From Arthrobacter sp. RIT-PI-e (GTDB lineage Bacteria; Actinomycetota; Actinomycetes; Actinomycetales; Micrococcaceae), in the NCBI RefSeq assembly GCF_001187915.1, contig NZ_LGIU01000071.1, positions 1-40,871 on the forward strand: DNA of 40,871 bases, read 5' to 3'. This document shows, piece after piece, positions 1 through 6,924 of this stretch (position 1 is the stretch's first letter; the number at the start of each line of letters is the position of its first letter). The position numbers and the translations under genes are program-made. The notes beneath the pieces are model-generated. The model saw nothing but the letters and a program-made list of their open reading frames with translations. It had not been told where the DNA came from and ran no database searches.

Positions 1-143
1 GGGGCGCTCCGGTGGTGGTCCTCGAAGCCAGGAAGAGGGGGCGGCCGCTCCCCGCGCCCAGGGCGGGCCCCACCCCCGGGCTGACCAGCGACCCCGGCGC
101 CACGGTCTCGGCCGGCTCCGTGATCGCGACCATCCAGGACTGA
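1..143 (+). CDS. Biotin carboxyl carrier domain, C-terminal end (acetyl/propionyl-CoA carboxylase alpha chain), 5' truncated
   Basis: Only the last 46 or so codons lie in the window, in the frame that begins at base 3 and stops with TGA at 141-143. They read as the end of a biotinyl/lipoyl domain: APVVVLEA, then a lysine in the place of the biotinylated residue, then PGATVSAGSVIATIQD at the C-terminus, which is typical of actinobacterial AccA-type biotin carboxylase/carrier proteins. In this family biotin on the lysine carries CO2 to the carboxyltransferase. The usual methionines on each side of the lysine (A-M-K-M) both read as arginine, and the next dozen codons are unusually rich in G and C with several unexpected Arg, Pro and Gly residues. 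The lysine itself is kept. I regard the substitutions as probable sequence errors. The family call is firm for so short a piece; the exact carboxylase (acetyl- or propionyl-CoA) cannot be told. Confidence 0.7.
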   Translation, partial: GAPVVVLEARKRGRPLPAPRAGPTPGLTSDPGATVSAGSVIATIQD

Positions 144-168
144 ACCGACGCCGGGTCACCGCCACCGC

Positions 169-212
169 ACGCAGCACCGCCCGCCGTGACCCACCGGCGG
201 GCGGTGCTGCGT
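169..212. terminator. Perfect 18-bp hairpin between convergent genes
   Basis: Bases 169-186 pair without mismatch with 195-212, leaving an 8-base loop. The hairpin lies 25 bases after the carrier-protein stop and about 85 bases beyond the stop of the convergent lipoprotein gene. No T-run follows, which is common for actinobacterial terminators. It could end transcription from both sides. Confidence 0.75.
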
Positions 213-297
213 GGACCTCCGTGCCGGGAGGTCGGGCGCCGGGCCCGGTGGTGGCCTTGATCGGGCGAGTGCGACCGACCCGACCTGCACATCCCGG

Positions 298-990
298 TTA
301 GCCGCCGTTACCCCGACCGCTGCTGCCGTTGCCGTTACCCGGGCTGCCACCGTTGCCCGAGTTACCGTTACCGTTACCGGTACCGTTACCCCAGTTTCCG
401 ATCCCCTGGTCGCCTGGGACATCGCCGGCGCCACCCTCGGCGGGGGCGCCCCCCGCGCCGCCGCCCCCCGGGGCGGGCAATGGCGCCGGGGACGCGGGCG
501 GGGGCTGCTCAGGAGCCGGCGCGGGGTCCACCGGCTCGGGTTCCCCCGCCGCGTCCGGTTCGTCCGCTTCATCCGGTTCGTCCGCCTCGTCGGGCTCCTG
601 CTGTGGTGTCGCAGGCACCGGGTCGGGCTGCGCGGGAGCGGTGTCCGCGGGTGCGGGTTCCACGGTCTCCTCGGCGGGCGCAGGCTCCTCCTGGAACTGC
701 ATCCCGTCCGCTTCGAGTGAGGCGATCAGCTCCTCGATGGTGTCACCGATCACCGTGGCGCGATCCTCCGTCACCGTGCCCTCCGCCCGGGCGCTCTGCC
801 CATCGGCCTCCAGGGCCCGCGCGAGCGTGATGGCGCCCGCGGAGTTCCCGTCCGCCGCGGTATCGGCAATGCGCCGCACGTCGGCCTGCAGCTCTCGCGC
901 GAGATCGGTGTCCAGCGCCCCGTCGCTGCACCCCGTGAGCAGCAGCGCGGGGAGGAGGGCCGGGACCGTCACTGTCCAGCGGAACTTCAT
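298..990 (-). CDS. Putative lipoprotein with acidic/proline repeats and Asn-Gly-rich tail
   Basis: A 230-residue protein with a lipoprotein signal: Lys3 and Arg4, a hydrophobic stretch, then the lipobox LLTGC with Cys21 as the expected lipidation site. Residues 22-95 look like a small helical domain. The rest is low complexity: Glu/Pro/Ala-rich with two DEADEP repeats (from an 18-base DNA duplication at 554-589), a Pro/Ala/Gly linker, and a tail of Asn-Gly and Gly-Asn repeats. It starts with ATG inside the stop of the upstream kinase gene (ATGA overlap), so the two are probably translationally coupled and the product may be a partner or output of the kinase. I recognise no catalytic domain. 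The tail probably spans the cell wall or is disordered. That it is a surface lipoprotein is well supported; its role is unknown. Confidence 0.75.
   Translation of the reverse strand: MKFRWTVTVPALLPALLLTGCSDGALDTDLARELQADVRRIADTAADGNSAGAITLARALEADGQSARAEGTVTEDRATVIGDTIEELIASLEADGMQFQEEPAPAEETVEPAPADTAPAQPDPVPATPQQEPDEADEPDEADEPDAAGEPEPVDPAPAPEQPPPASPAPLPAPGGGGAGGAPAEGGAGDVPGDQGIGNWGNGTGNGNGNSGNGGSPGNGNGSSGRGNGG
361..390. repeat. Five tandem 6-base units (gttacc) in the lipoprotein gene
   Basis: Five hexamers in a row, four gttacc and one ggtacc, encode the Gly-Asn run near the C-terminus of the lipoprotein on the other strand. Looser copies continue on both sides. Because the unit is a multiple of three, gain or loss of copies would change tail length without shifting the frame. 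Confidence 0.85.
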
Positions 991-2459
991 GGCTGCACGC
1001 TTTCGTAGAGTTCCTGCAGTCGCTTCCCGGTCTCACCGGGGACCGGCGGGAGCGGGGGAAGATCGGGGGCGGACCCGACGTCCAGCACGCCACTGCTCCA
1101 CAGCCCGATCGCGATGGCCAGGAGCACTCCGAACGTGACGATCCGGAGCAGGGTGCGCCTGCGCTTCCTCGGAGTGCGTCCCGTGGTCACCCGATCACCG
1201 GGAGGCATGTCCGGCACCCGGTGGCGCTCCGTCCGATCGGAGGCCTCCGTGCGCAGTGCCGCGGTGGACGCGGTCCCGGTGGGGAGCGCACGGGTGAGGC
1301 GCGCGGTGTCCGGGGCGCGCGTGCGCGTACCGGCGTCGCTCCCCGATGCCCCCACCGCCCGCGTCATCGGTTCCGATCGGGCCAGGACCGCGGTCCCGAG
1401 CTCGTCCGGGAGCGGCACGGCACGAGGTGACGGCGGCGCGGCAGTGGCCGGCGCAGCAGTGGTGTGCGCGGCAGTGGCCGACGTCGGCGCGAAGGACGAC
1501 GTGTCGGACCCGGACGCCGCGGCGGTCGGGGAGGATCCCGTTGACGAGGGCGCCGAGGAGGGCACCGCCGCCGATGCTGCGGTCGTGTCGTCGTCGCCCT
1601 CGTCGTCGGGATCCTGGCGGTCAAGGGCGTCTGCGTGCGGCTGCAGCGGACCGAGCGCCGTCAGCGACCGCACCAGCGCCGCCGCAGTGGGACGCGCCCC
1701 GGGATCGTCCAGTGTCATGGACATCAGCACGGCGGACAGGCCGGGCCCGGCGGCGTGCGGTATCGAGGGGCCCCGGTGCAGACGCACCAGGGCGCTCTCC
1801 ACTCCCGTTCCCGGGAAGGCCTTCTCCCCGGTGAGGCACTCGATGAGCACCAGTGCGAGCGAGTAGACGTCCGAGGCCTGCCCCACGTCGTCGCCGCGGG
1901 CCTGCTCGGGGCTGAAGTACGCGGCGCTGCCGATCACCTGGCCGGTGGCCGTGAGCCGTCCGCCGTCGAAGAACCGGGCGATCCCGAAATCGGTGAGGAG
2001 ATGACCGAATCTGTCACCGTACTGCTCGGCGGGCCGGGTGAGGATGTTGGACGGTTTGATGTCGCGGTGCACGATGCCCCGGCCGTGGATGTACTCGAGG
2101 GTCCTGGCCAGCTCGAGGGCCAGCCGCCGGACGCCCTCCCGCCCCAGTGCTCCCGCGCTGCGCAGCAGGACGTTGAGGTCCGGACCGCGGACCAGCTCCA
2201 TCACCAGGTACGCCCGCTCCCCCGACTCCTCCCCGGCGTCCATGTCCAGCACCCGCACCAGTCCGGGGTGGTCGAGGCCGGCCAGGAGCCGTGCCTCGGC
2301 GGATCCCCGCTCGATGCCGTCCGCGGCGCCGGCACGGAAGAGCTTCACGGCCACGTCCCGCTCCAAGCGGGTGTCGTGGGCCTCGAAGACCTCCGCCATG
2401 CCACCGGTACCCACGCGCGGGCCCAGGACGTAGCGCCCCGCGAGTACCTGCTGCTCCAT
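987..2459 (-). CDS. Membrane-anchored serine/threonine protein kinase (PknB-type catalytic domain, no PASTA repeats)
   Basis: A 490-residue Hanks-type kinase. Visible motifs are the glycine loop G-T-G-G-M at residues 17-21, the VAVK lysine at 39, catalytic HRD at 131-133 with KPSN after it, DFG at 157-159, and the activation segment with SAAYFSPEQA, so all catalytic residues are present. After about residue 270 comes a Ser/Thr/Ala/Pro-rich juxtamembrane linker, then a basic stretch and a single membrane helix at about 438-456, and a short outer segment of some 30 residues. There are no PASTA domains, so it is unlikely to be a PknB that senses peptidoglycan. The frame is open further upstream, but the chosen ATG opens directly into the kinase fold and has GGGAG eight bases before it. 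The lipoprotein gene follows with a 4-base overlap and may provide an extracellular partner. Substrates are unknown. Confidence 0.9.
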   Translation of the reverse strand: MEQQVLAGRYVLGPRVGTGGMAEVFEAHDTRLERDVAVKLFRAGAADGIERGSAEARLLAGLDHPGLVRVLDMDAGEESGERAYLVMELVRGPDLNVLLRSAGALGREGVRRLALELARTLEYIHGRGIVHRDIKPSNILTRPAEQYGDRFGHLLTDFGIARFFDGGRLTATGQVIGSAAYFSPEQARGDDVGQASDVYSLALVLIECLTGEKAFPGTGVESALVRLHRGPSIPHAAGPGLSAVLMSMTLDDPGARPTAAALVRSLTALGPLQPHADALDRQDPDDEGDDDTTAASAAVPSSAPSSTGSSPTAAASGSDTSSFAPTSATAAHTTAAPATAAPPSPRAVPLPDELGTAVLARSEPMTRAVGASGSDAGTRTRAPDTARLTRALPTGTASTAALRTEASDRTERHRVPDMPPGDRVTTGRTPRKRRRTLLRIVTFGVLLAIAIGLWSSGVLDVGSAPDLPPLPPVPGETGKRLQELYESVQP

Positions 2460-2537
2460 GTCCTCTGCTCCCGCTGTCCTGATGCCCTCCGGGCATGCGT
2501 CGATCCCCTCGTCACCCCAGCGGACGGCATCGCTCCC

Positions 2538-2543
2538 AGTGTA
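2538..2543 (-). promoter_or_regulatory. Possible -10 element (TACACT) of the kinase-lipoprotein operon
   Basis: On the minus strand TACACT lies about 80 bases before the kinase ATG. It fits the TANNNT pattern of actinobacterial housekeeping promoters, but the -35 region is weak. Assigned from pattern and position only. Confidence 0.3.
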
Positions 2544-2583
2544 CGGGCGGCGTACCCGTTGCACCGTGGCGTCCGGGTACGGA

Positions 2584-2628
2584 CGACGACGGCGCCGCAC
2601 CCCTCGAGCGGGTGCCGCGCCGTCGTCG
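2584..2628 (-). terminator. 19-bp hairpin after the MHS transporter gene
   Basis: Bases 2584-2602 pair with 2610-2628 with one mismatch and a 7-base loop. It lies 22 bases past the transporter stop on the minus strand, so it probably ends that transcript before the kinase operon starts. No clear T-run follows. Confidence 0.7.
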
Positions 2629-2649
2629 GTCGGGAGGACAGGGTCAGGG

Positions 2650-4062
2650 TCAGGCGACGTTGTTCTCGTAGTCGTTGTCGCGGGTCTCCCGCGAGATCAG
2701 CAGGGCGATGAACGTGGCGACGGCAGCGACGCTCAGGTACGCCCCCACCAGCACGGTGCTGCCGTCGGCGAGCTGCCACAGCGCGACGGCGATGAAGGAC
2801 GCCGGAGCGGCACCGATCATGCTGGAGACGTTGTAGGCCACGGCGGAGCCCGTGTAGCGGACGTTGGCGGGGAAGAGCTCGGGCAGCACGGCGGCCATGG
2901 GGCCGAACGTCAGACCCATGAGGATGAACCCGATGATCAGCAGCGCCATGGCGCCCACGGTCCCCGCCCCGAACAGCGGCGCCCAGAGCAGACCGAAGAC
3001 GGCGATGCCCACGGTGGTGGCCAGGAGCATCTTCCGGCGGCCGAAGCGCTCCGCCAGCGGGCCGGACACGATGGTGAAGATCCCGAAGAACACCACGCCG
3101 ATGATCAGCATCCACAGGAAGTCGGTGCGCTCCATCCCCAGCCCGGGAACGAACGCCGCCTCCTGCGCAGCGGTGAACTCGCCACCGGCGGCCTCGGCCC
3201 GGGACCTGGCCTGCTCGATGCTGGACGCCCTGGTGCCGTAGGTGAGGGTGAAGGCCGTCATGAAGTAGAACAGCACGTACGTGGCGAACATGATGAACGT
3301 CCCGAGCAGCAGCCGCTGCCAGTGGTTGGCGAACACGGAGCCGAGCGGGAGCTTGACCACCTTGCCCGTCTGCTGCACCTTCTGGAAGGACGCGCTCTCG
3401 ATCAGCTTGAGCCGCACGTAGAGGCCCACGATCACCATGACGGCACTGAGCAGGAACGGCACGCGCCATCCCCAGGCGAGGAACTGCTCCGGGGTCAACG
3501 CGGTGCTCAGGAGCACGAAGAGCAGGTTCGCGAGGATGAACCCGATCGGGGCGCCGAGCTGCGGGAACGTCCCGAAGATGGCCCGCTTGCCCTCCGGGGC
3601 GTTCTCGGTGGCCAGCAGTGCCGCACCGCTCCACTCACCGCCGAGCGCCAGGCCCTGGAAGAAGCGCAGCACCACCAGCATGAACGGCGCCCAGAACACC
3701 CAGGCCTCACCTTCGGCGGTGGGCAGGACGCCGATCAGGAAGGTGGCGATGCCCATGGTCAGCAGGGAGCCCACGAGGGTGGCCTTCCGCCCCACCTTGT
3801 CGCCGAAGTGCCCGAACAGGATGGACCCCAGCGGACGGGCCACGAAGGCCACGCCGAACACGGCGAAGGAGCTCAGGAGCTGGTTGGCGTCCGACTGCGT
3901 GGGGAAGAACAGCACCGGGAACACGAGCACGGCGGCCGTGGCGTAGATGTAGAAGTCGTAGAACTCGATGGTGGTGCCGATGAGGCTGGCGAAGATCACC
4001 CTCCCCCGGGAGTTCAGCGGCGTGGTGGTCCCGCTGGTACCAGCGGAGGTCGAGGAGGTCAT
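2650..4062 (-). CDS. MFS transporter of the metabolite:H+ symporter (MHS) family
   Basis: A 470-residue polytopic membrane protein with about 12 hydrophobic segments. Family marks are EFYDFY in the first helix (residues 33-38), the loop 2-3 motif GHFGDKVGRK, and GGEWSGAALLATENAP in the middle, all typical of the MHS branch (ProP, ShiA, KgtP relatives). Such proteins import small organic acids, osmolytes or aromatic acids with protons. A long extracytoplasmic insertion around the SSIEQARSRAEAAGG stretch is usual in the actinobacterial subgroup. The start chosen is the ATG in MTSSTSAGTSG, with GGAG some 14 bases upstream; the frame stays open beyond it only as a GC-rich shadow. Substrate cannot be read from sequence. 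The DUF2235 gene lies 148 bases upstream on the same strand, with an inverted repeat between them. Confidence 0.88.
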   Translation of the reverse strand: MTSSTSAGTSGTTTPLNSRGRVIFASLIGTTIEFYDFYIYATAAVLVFPVLFFPTQSDANQLLSSFAVFGVAFVARPLGSILFGHFGDKVGRKATLVGSLLTMGIATFLIGVLPTAEGEAWVFWAPFMLVVLRFFQGLALGGEWSGAALLATENAPEGKRAIFGTFPQLGAPIGFILANLLFVLLSTALTPEQFLAWGWRVPFLLSAVMVIVGLYVRLKLIESASFQKVQQTGKVVKLPLGSVFANHWQRLLLGTFIMFATYVLFYFMTAFTLTYGTRASSIEQARSRAEAAGGEFTAAQEAAFVPGLGMERTDFLWMLIIGVVFFGIFTIVSGPLAERFGRRKMLLATTVGIAVFGLLWAPLFGAGTVGAMALLIIGFILMGLTFGPMAAVLPELFPANVRYTGSAVAYNVSSMIGAAPASFIAVALWQLADGSTVLVGAYLSVAAVATFIALLISRETRDNDYENNVA

Positions 4063-4181
4063 GGAGCGTCGGCTTTCTCCCGAGACGCCGTGGGCCCACG
4101 AACGAGCATGAGCAGCACGGCGTCCGTGCGTCAGTGGAATCCTGACATCAGACCATCGGTGTCCGTAGCGTGGATAAGCGT

Positions 4182-4196
4182 GTCCACGATGTGGAC
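4182..4196. promoter_or_regulatory. Inverted repeat GTCCAC-GAT-GTGGAC, possible operator for the MHS transporter
   Basis: A perfect 6-3-6 palindrome about 120 bases upstream of the transporter ATG and 15 bases after the stop of the DUF2235 gene. Its size suits a dimeric repressor such as a GntR- or LacI-type protein. It could instead be a small terminator stem for the DUF2235 gene. No regulator gene is adjacent. Confidence 0.35.
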
Positions 4197-4210
4197 CGTG
4201 GGAACTCGGT

Positions 4211-5287
4211 TCACCGCCCGGTGAGCTCCCGGACCCACGCGGCGAGGTTCGGGTTCCCCGGGCGGTAGGGCGGCGCCCCCGTTCCCCAGCGGCGCAGCAC
4301 CGAACCGTCGATCGTCTCACCGGTGCTCGTGCGTACCGGGCGCAGCCGGGGCTTGCGCCCGGGGAGGAGACGCAGCAGGCCACCGAGCGTACGGGGGGCG
4401 CGGATCGGCCCACGCCACTCGTCCCCTTCGACAGGTACCACGGGCAGCCGGAGCACGAGCCCGGCCTGGGCAGCACGACCGGCGATCCACTCACGCGTGA
4501 GCACCGAGAGCGGATTGTCGATGCTCGGTCGCGACGTACCCCCACCGCCGATGCTGGAGTGGGCGCCGACGAACCAGCGTTGCTCCACGTGGGTGACGTG
4601 GTCGCCGACCGGGATCGGTACACCGCTCCACAGCGTGGGGGTGAACTGTGCGCGGTGCTCGTCGATCGCCACCGCGTGACAGGCGTGATCCACCAGCCCG
4701 CTGAGCGCGGTGTCGTGGAACGCGTACCGCCTGCGTGAGAGCCAGTGCCCGAGACCGCCTGGGATGCCGAGGCTCCCGACGGTGTCGAGGACACCGATGA
4801 ACCGGATGCGGACGAGACGCGATCGTTCCAGCAGGAGACGATCCTGCGCCGTCGTCGCCGGTTCCTCCCCCGCCTGCATCTCGCGCAGGCCGGGGGCGTC
4901 ACCTCCACGCCGGTAACGGGCGAAGACGGCCTCGGCGGACAGGATCTCGGGTGCGATGATCCCGCACTTGGCGATCACACCGCCCAGGCTCCGCGCCGTG
5001 AAAGCACCACGGCTGAACCCGAGGAGGTAGATCCGGTCGTCGTCGGAGTGGTGGTGGTCGGCGATGAAGCGGTAGGCGTCGATGATGTGCCGGTCCAGGC
5101 CGTAGCCGAAAGCACCACCGAGCAGACGCTCCAGGAGTCCGTGGCCCGTCCCGACCCCCGGATCGTAGTACGTCTCCTGCGGTGCTCCTGCGGTGCCCGC
5201 AGCAGGGGTGCGCTCCCAGAGCTGCACGATGTTGGTGAAGTCGTCGCGATCCTGCCACGTGCCGTCCAGGAAGAGCGCGATGTCCAT
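4211..5287 (-). CDS. DUF2235 alpha/beta-hydrolase (Tle1-like phospholipase fold)
   Basis: A 358-residue protein with the start of the DUF2235 family, FLDGTW near residue 6-11, and the nucleophile elbow GFSRGA with the serine at residue 92. This is the G-x-S-x-G variant seen in Tle1-type phospholipases. Further family features are DRIYLLGFSRGAFTARSLGG and the later FVGAHSSIGGG stretch, which probably carries the acid/histidine part of the triad. Length and order match stand-alone bacterial DUF2235 proteins. There is no signal peptide, membrane helix or secretion partner, and no VgrG or immunity gene nearby, so a type VI effector role is not suggested. A cytoplasmic lipid or ester hydrolase is more likely. 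The ATG is preceded by GGGAGAGG. It lies 62 bases downstream of lpdA and may share its transcript. Confidence 0.85.
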   Translation of the reverse strand: MDIALFLDGTWQDRDDFTNIVQLWERTPAAGTAGAPQETYYDPGVGTGHGLLERLLGGAFGYGLDRHIIDAYRFIADHHHSDDDRIYLLGFSRGAFTARSLGGVIAKCGIIAPEILSAEAVFARYRRGGDAPGLREMQAGEEPATTAQDRLLLERSRLVRIRFIGVLDTVGSLGIPGGLGHWLSRRRYAFHDTALSGLVDHACHAVAIDEHRAQFTPTLWSGVPIPVGDHVTHVEQRWFVGAHSSIGGGGTSRPSIDNPLSVLTREWIAGRAAQAGLVLRLPVVPVEGDEWRGPIRAPRTLGGLLRLLPGRKPRLRPVRTSTGETIDGSVLRRWGTGAPPYRPGNPNLAAWVRELTGR

Positions 5288-5349
5288 CCCCGCCCCTCTC
5301 CCCTCGACCCCGGTGAGGGCTCCGACCAGCGCCGCCGAGCGGTACGGGA

Positions 5350-6750
5350 CTAGATCCGTACGTGGAGCCGGCGCGCTGCCTCGGAGATGGACCCGGTGAG
5401 CGACGGGTACACCGTGAACGTGTTGGCGACGTCGTCCACGTGCAGTTTCTTGGTCACCGCGAGCGCCAGCGGGAAAATCAGCTCGGATGCGCGCGGGCCC
5501 ACCACCACACCGCCGATCACGGTGCCGGAGCCCTTGCGGGAGATCACCTTCACGAAGCCGTCCTTGACGTTCATCATCTTCGCGCGGGCGTTGGTGTGCA
5601 GGGAGAGCTTCACGACGTCGCCCTGGTACCGTCCGGACTCGATGTCCTCCTCGCTGACCCCCACGGTGGCGATCTCGGGCGAGGTGAAGATGTTGGAGGC
5701 CACCTGCTTGAGCTTGATGGGGCTCACGGAATCGCCCATGAGGTGGGCGATGGCGATCCGGCCCTGCATCGCGGCCACGGAGGCCAGCGCGAACACGCCC
5801 GTGCAGTCGCCGGCGGCGTAGACGTTGGGGGCGGTGGTGCGCGAGACGCCGTCCACCTCGATGTGGCCGGACTCGGTGAGTGCCACCCCGGCCTCCTCGA
5901 GACCGATCCCGGCGGTGCGGGGCACCGCACCCACGGCCACGAGGCAGTGGCTGCCCTCCACCGTGCGGCCGTCCGCGAGCTGCACCCGCACACCGTCGTC
6001 GGTGCGCTCCACGGCGTTGGCCCGCGACTGCGAGAGCACGGTCATGCCGCGGTCCTTGAACACGCCCTCGAGCACCTCGGCGGCGTCGGCGTCCTCCCCG
6101 GGGAGCACGCGGTCGCGGCTGGAGATGAGCGTCACCTTGGAGCCCAGGCCGTTGTAGGCGCTGGCGAACTCCGCGCCGGTGACCCCGGAGCCCACCACGA
6201 TCAGGTGCTCGGGGATCTCGGTGAGGTTGTAGAGCTGGGTCCAGTTGAAGATGCGTTCGCCGTCGGGCTTGGCCGAGGGCAGTTCACGCGGCGTGGCGCC
6301 GACGGCCAGGAGCACGGCATCGGCCTCGACGACCGTGGTCCCGCCGTCGGCCTCCACCTCCAGGCGGTGGTTGTCCAGGAGTTTGCCGGAGCCGATGATC
6401 ACGCGGACGCCGAGACGCTCGAGCGTGGCACGGATGTCCGAGGACTGCTCCACGGCGAGCTTCAGGAGCCGCTGGTTCACCTTGTCGAGGTCCGCGTACA
6501 CGGTGCTGTCCGCGGAGAAGTGCACACCGAGTCCGGTGGCGTCCGTGAAGCGGGTCATGGTGTCCGCGGTGGCGATCAGGGTCTTGGACGGCACCACGTC
6601 CGTGAGGACGGCCGAGCCGCCGAGGCCCTGGCGCTCCACGATGGTCACGTCCGCTCCGAGCGAGGCGGCGACCATGGCCGCCTCGTACCCGCCGGGTCCG
6701 CCGCCCAGGATCGCCAGGCGCAATGAACTGAAATCGAGTGGGTTCGTCAC
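5350..6750 (-). CDS. lpdA: LpdA-like NAD(P)H-quinone reductase (flavoprotein of the disulfide-reductase fold without redox cysteines)
   Basis: A 466-residue flavoprotein with the FAD-binding GGGPGGYEA at residues 15-23, a second dinucleotide site VVGSGVTGAEFA, the FAD motif YAAGDCTG, and the C-terminal dimerisation domain. In lipoamide dehydrogenase the active site reads GGTCLNVGCIPSK; here it is GGSAVLTDVVPSK, with Ala47 and Val52 where the two cysteines would be. The catalytic His-Glu pair of the C-terminus is also not in the usual form. This matches the actinobacterial LpdA group (Mtb Rv3303c), which lacks lipoamide activity and reduces quinones with NAD(P)H. The GTG start in GTG-ACG-AAC follows a GGGGGAG about 9 bases upstream, and there is no in-frame ATG close by. 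Its neighbour is a purine nucleoside phosphorylase, as in Mycobacterium. Confidence 0.9.
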   Translation of the reverse strand: MTNPLDFSSLRLAILGGGPGGYEAAMVAASLGADVTIVERQGLGGSAVLTDVVPSKTLIATADTMTRFTDATGLGVHFSADSTVYADLDKVNQRLLKLAVEQSSDIRATLERLGVRVIIGSGKLLDNHRLEVEADGGTTVVEADAVLLAVGATPRELPSAKPDGERIFNWTQLYNLTEIPEHLIVVGSGVTGAEFASAYNGLGSKVTLISSRDRVLPGEDADAAEVLEGVFKDRGMTVLSQSRANAVERTDDGVRVQLADGRTVEGSHCLVAVGAVPRTAGIGLEEAGVALTESGHIEVDGVSRTTAPNVYAAGDCTGVFALASVAAMQGRIAIAHLMGDSVSPIKLKQVASNIFTSPEIATVGVSEEDIESGRYQGDVVKLSLHTNARAKMMNVKDGFVKVISRKGSGTVIGGVVVGPRASELIFPLALAVTKKLHVDDVANTFTVYPSLTGSISEAARRLHVRI

Positions 6751-6811
6751 CGTCCCATTCTCCCCCACGCTTCTCGGGGCGCCCAAACGATCCGCGCGCG
6801 GTATCGCCAGG

Positions 6812-6817
6812 AGCATA
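6812..6817 (-). promoter_or_regulatory. Possible -10 element (TATGCT) for lpdA
   Basis: TATGCT on the minus strand lies about 62 bases before the lpdA start and fits TANNNT. No convincing -35 box is visible. Pattern and position only. Confidence 0.3.
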
Positions 6818-6872
6818 CGGCCGGTACGTAACCGCCCGGGTGGAACGTGGGAACGGCCGCGGCATGACCCCG

Positions 6873-6913
6873 AATCACTCGTTGCGCGAGTGATTAACAC
6901 TCGTCCAACGAGT
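6873..6913. promoter_or_regulatory. Two tandem inverted repeats (ACTCG-N5-CGAGT), probable operator pair
   Basis: Site 1 (6873-6895) is a perfect 9-bp inverted repeat, AATCACTCG and its complement with TTGCG between. Site 2 (6899-6913) is ACTCG-TCCAA-CGAGT. The two share the core CACTCGT...CGAGT, with centres 22 bp apart, two turns of the helix, so two dimers could bind the same DNA face. Site 2 abuts the likely -10 of the phosphorylase gene. Size and arrangement resemble TetR-type operators; no regulator is encoded next to it. Confidence 0.6.
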
Positions 6914-6918
6914 AAGTT
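6913..6918 (+). promoter_or_regulatory. Probable -10 element (TAAGTT) of the phosphorylase gene, suggesting a leaderless mRNA
   Basis: TAAGTT fits TANNNT and ends six bases before the GTG start, so transcription would begin at or next to the start codon. There is no Shine-Dalgarno sequence before that GTG, which agrees with a leaderless transcript, a common actinobacterial arrangement. Inferred, not shown. Confidence 0.4.
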
Positions 6919-6924
6919 GTAGCG

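Noticed and set aside
2460-2600. N-terminal extension of the Ser/Thr kinase
   Set aside because: The added Arg-rich residues precede a normal kinase start; a good ribosome binding site and a -10 box support the inner ATG.
2458-4224. Long plus-strand ORF (588 codons) opposite the MHS transporter
   Set aside because: His/Glu/Gly-rich product without domains; it is the GC-rich shadow of the transporter gene, whose motifs are unmistakable.
5362-6726. 454-codon plus-strand ORF opposite lpdA
   Set aside because: Shadow frame rich in His, Gly and Glu; lpdA motifs are clear on the other strand.
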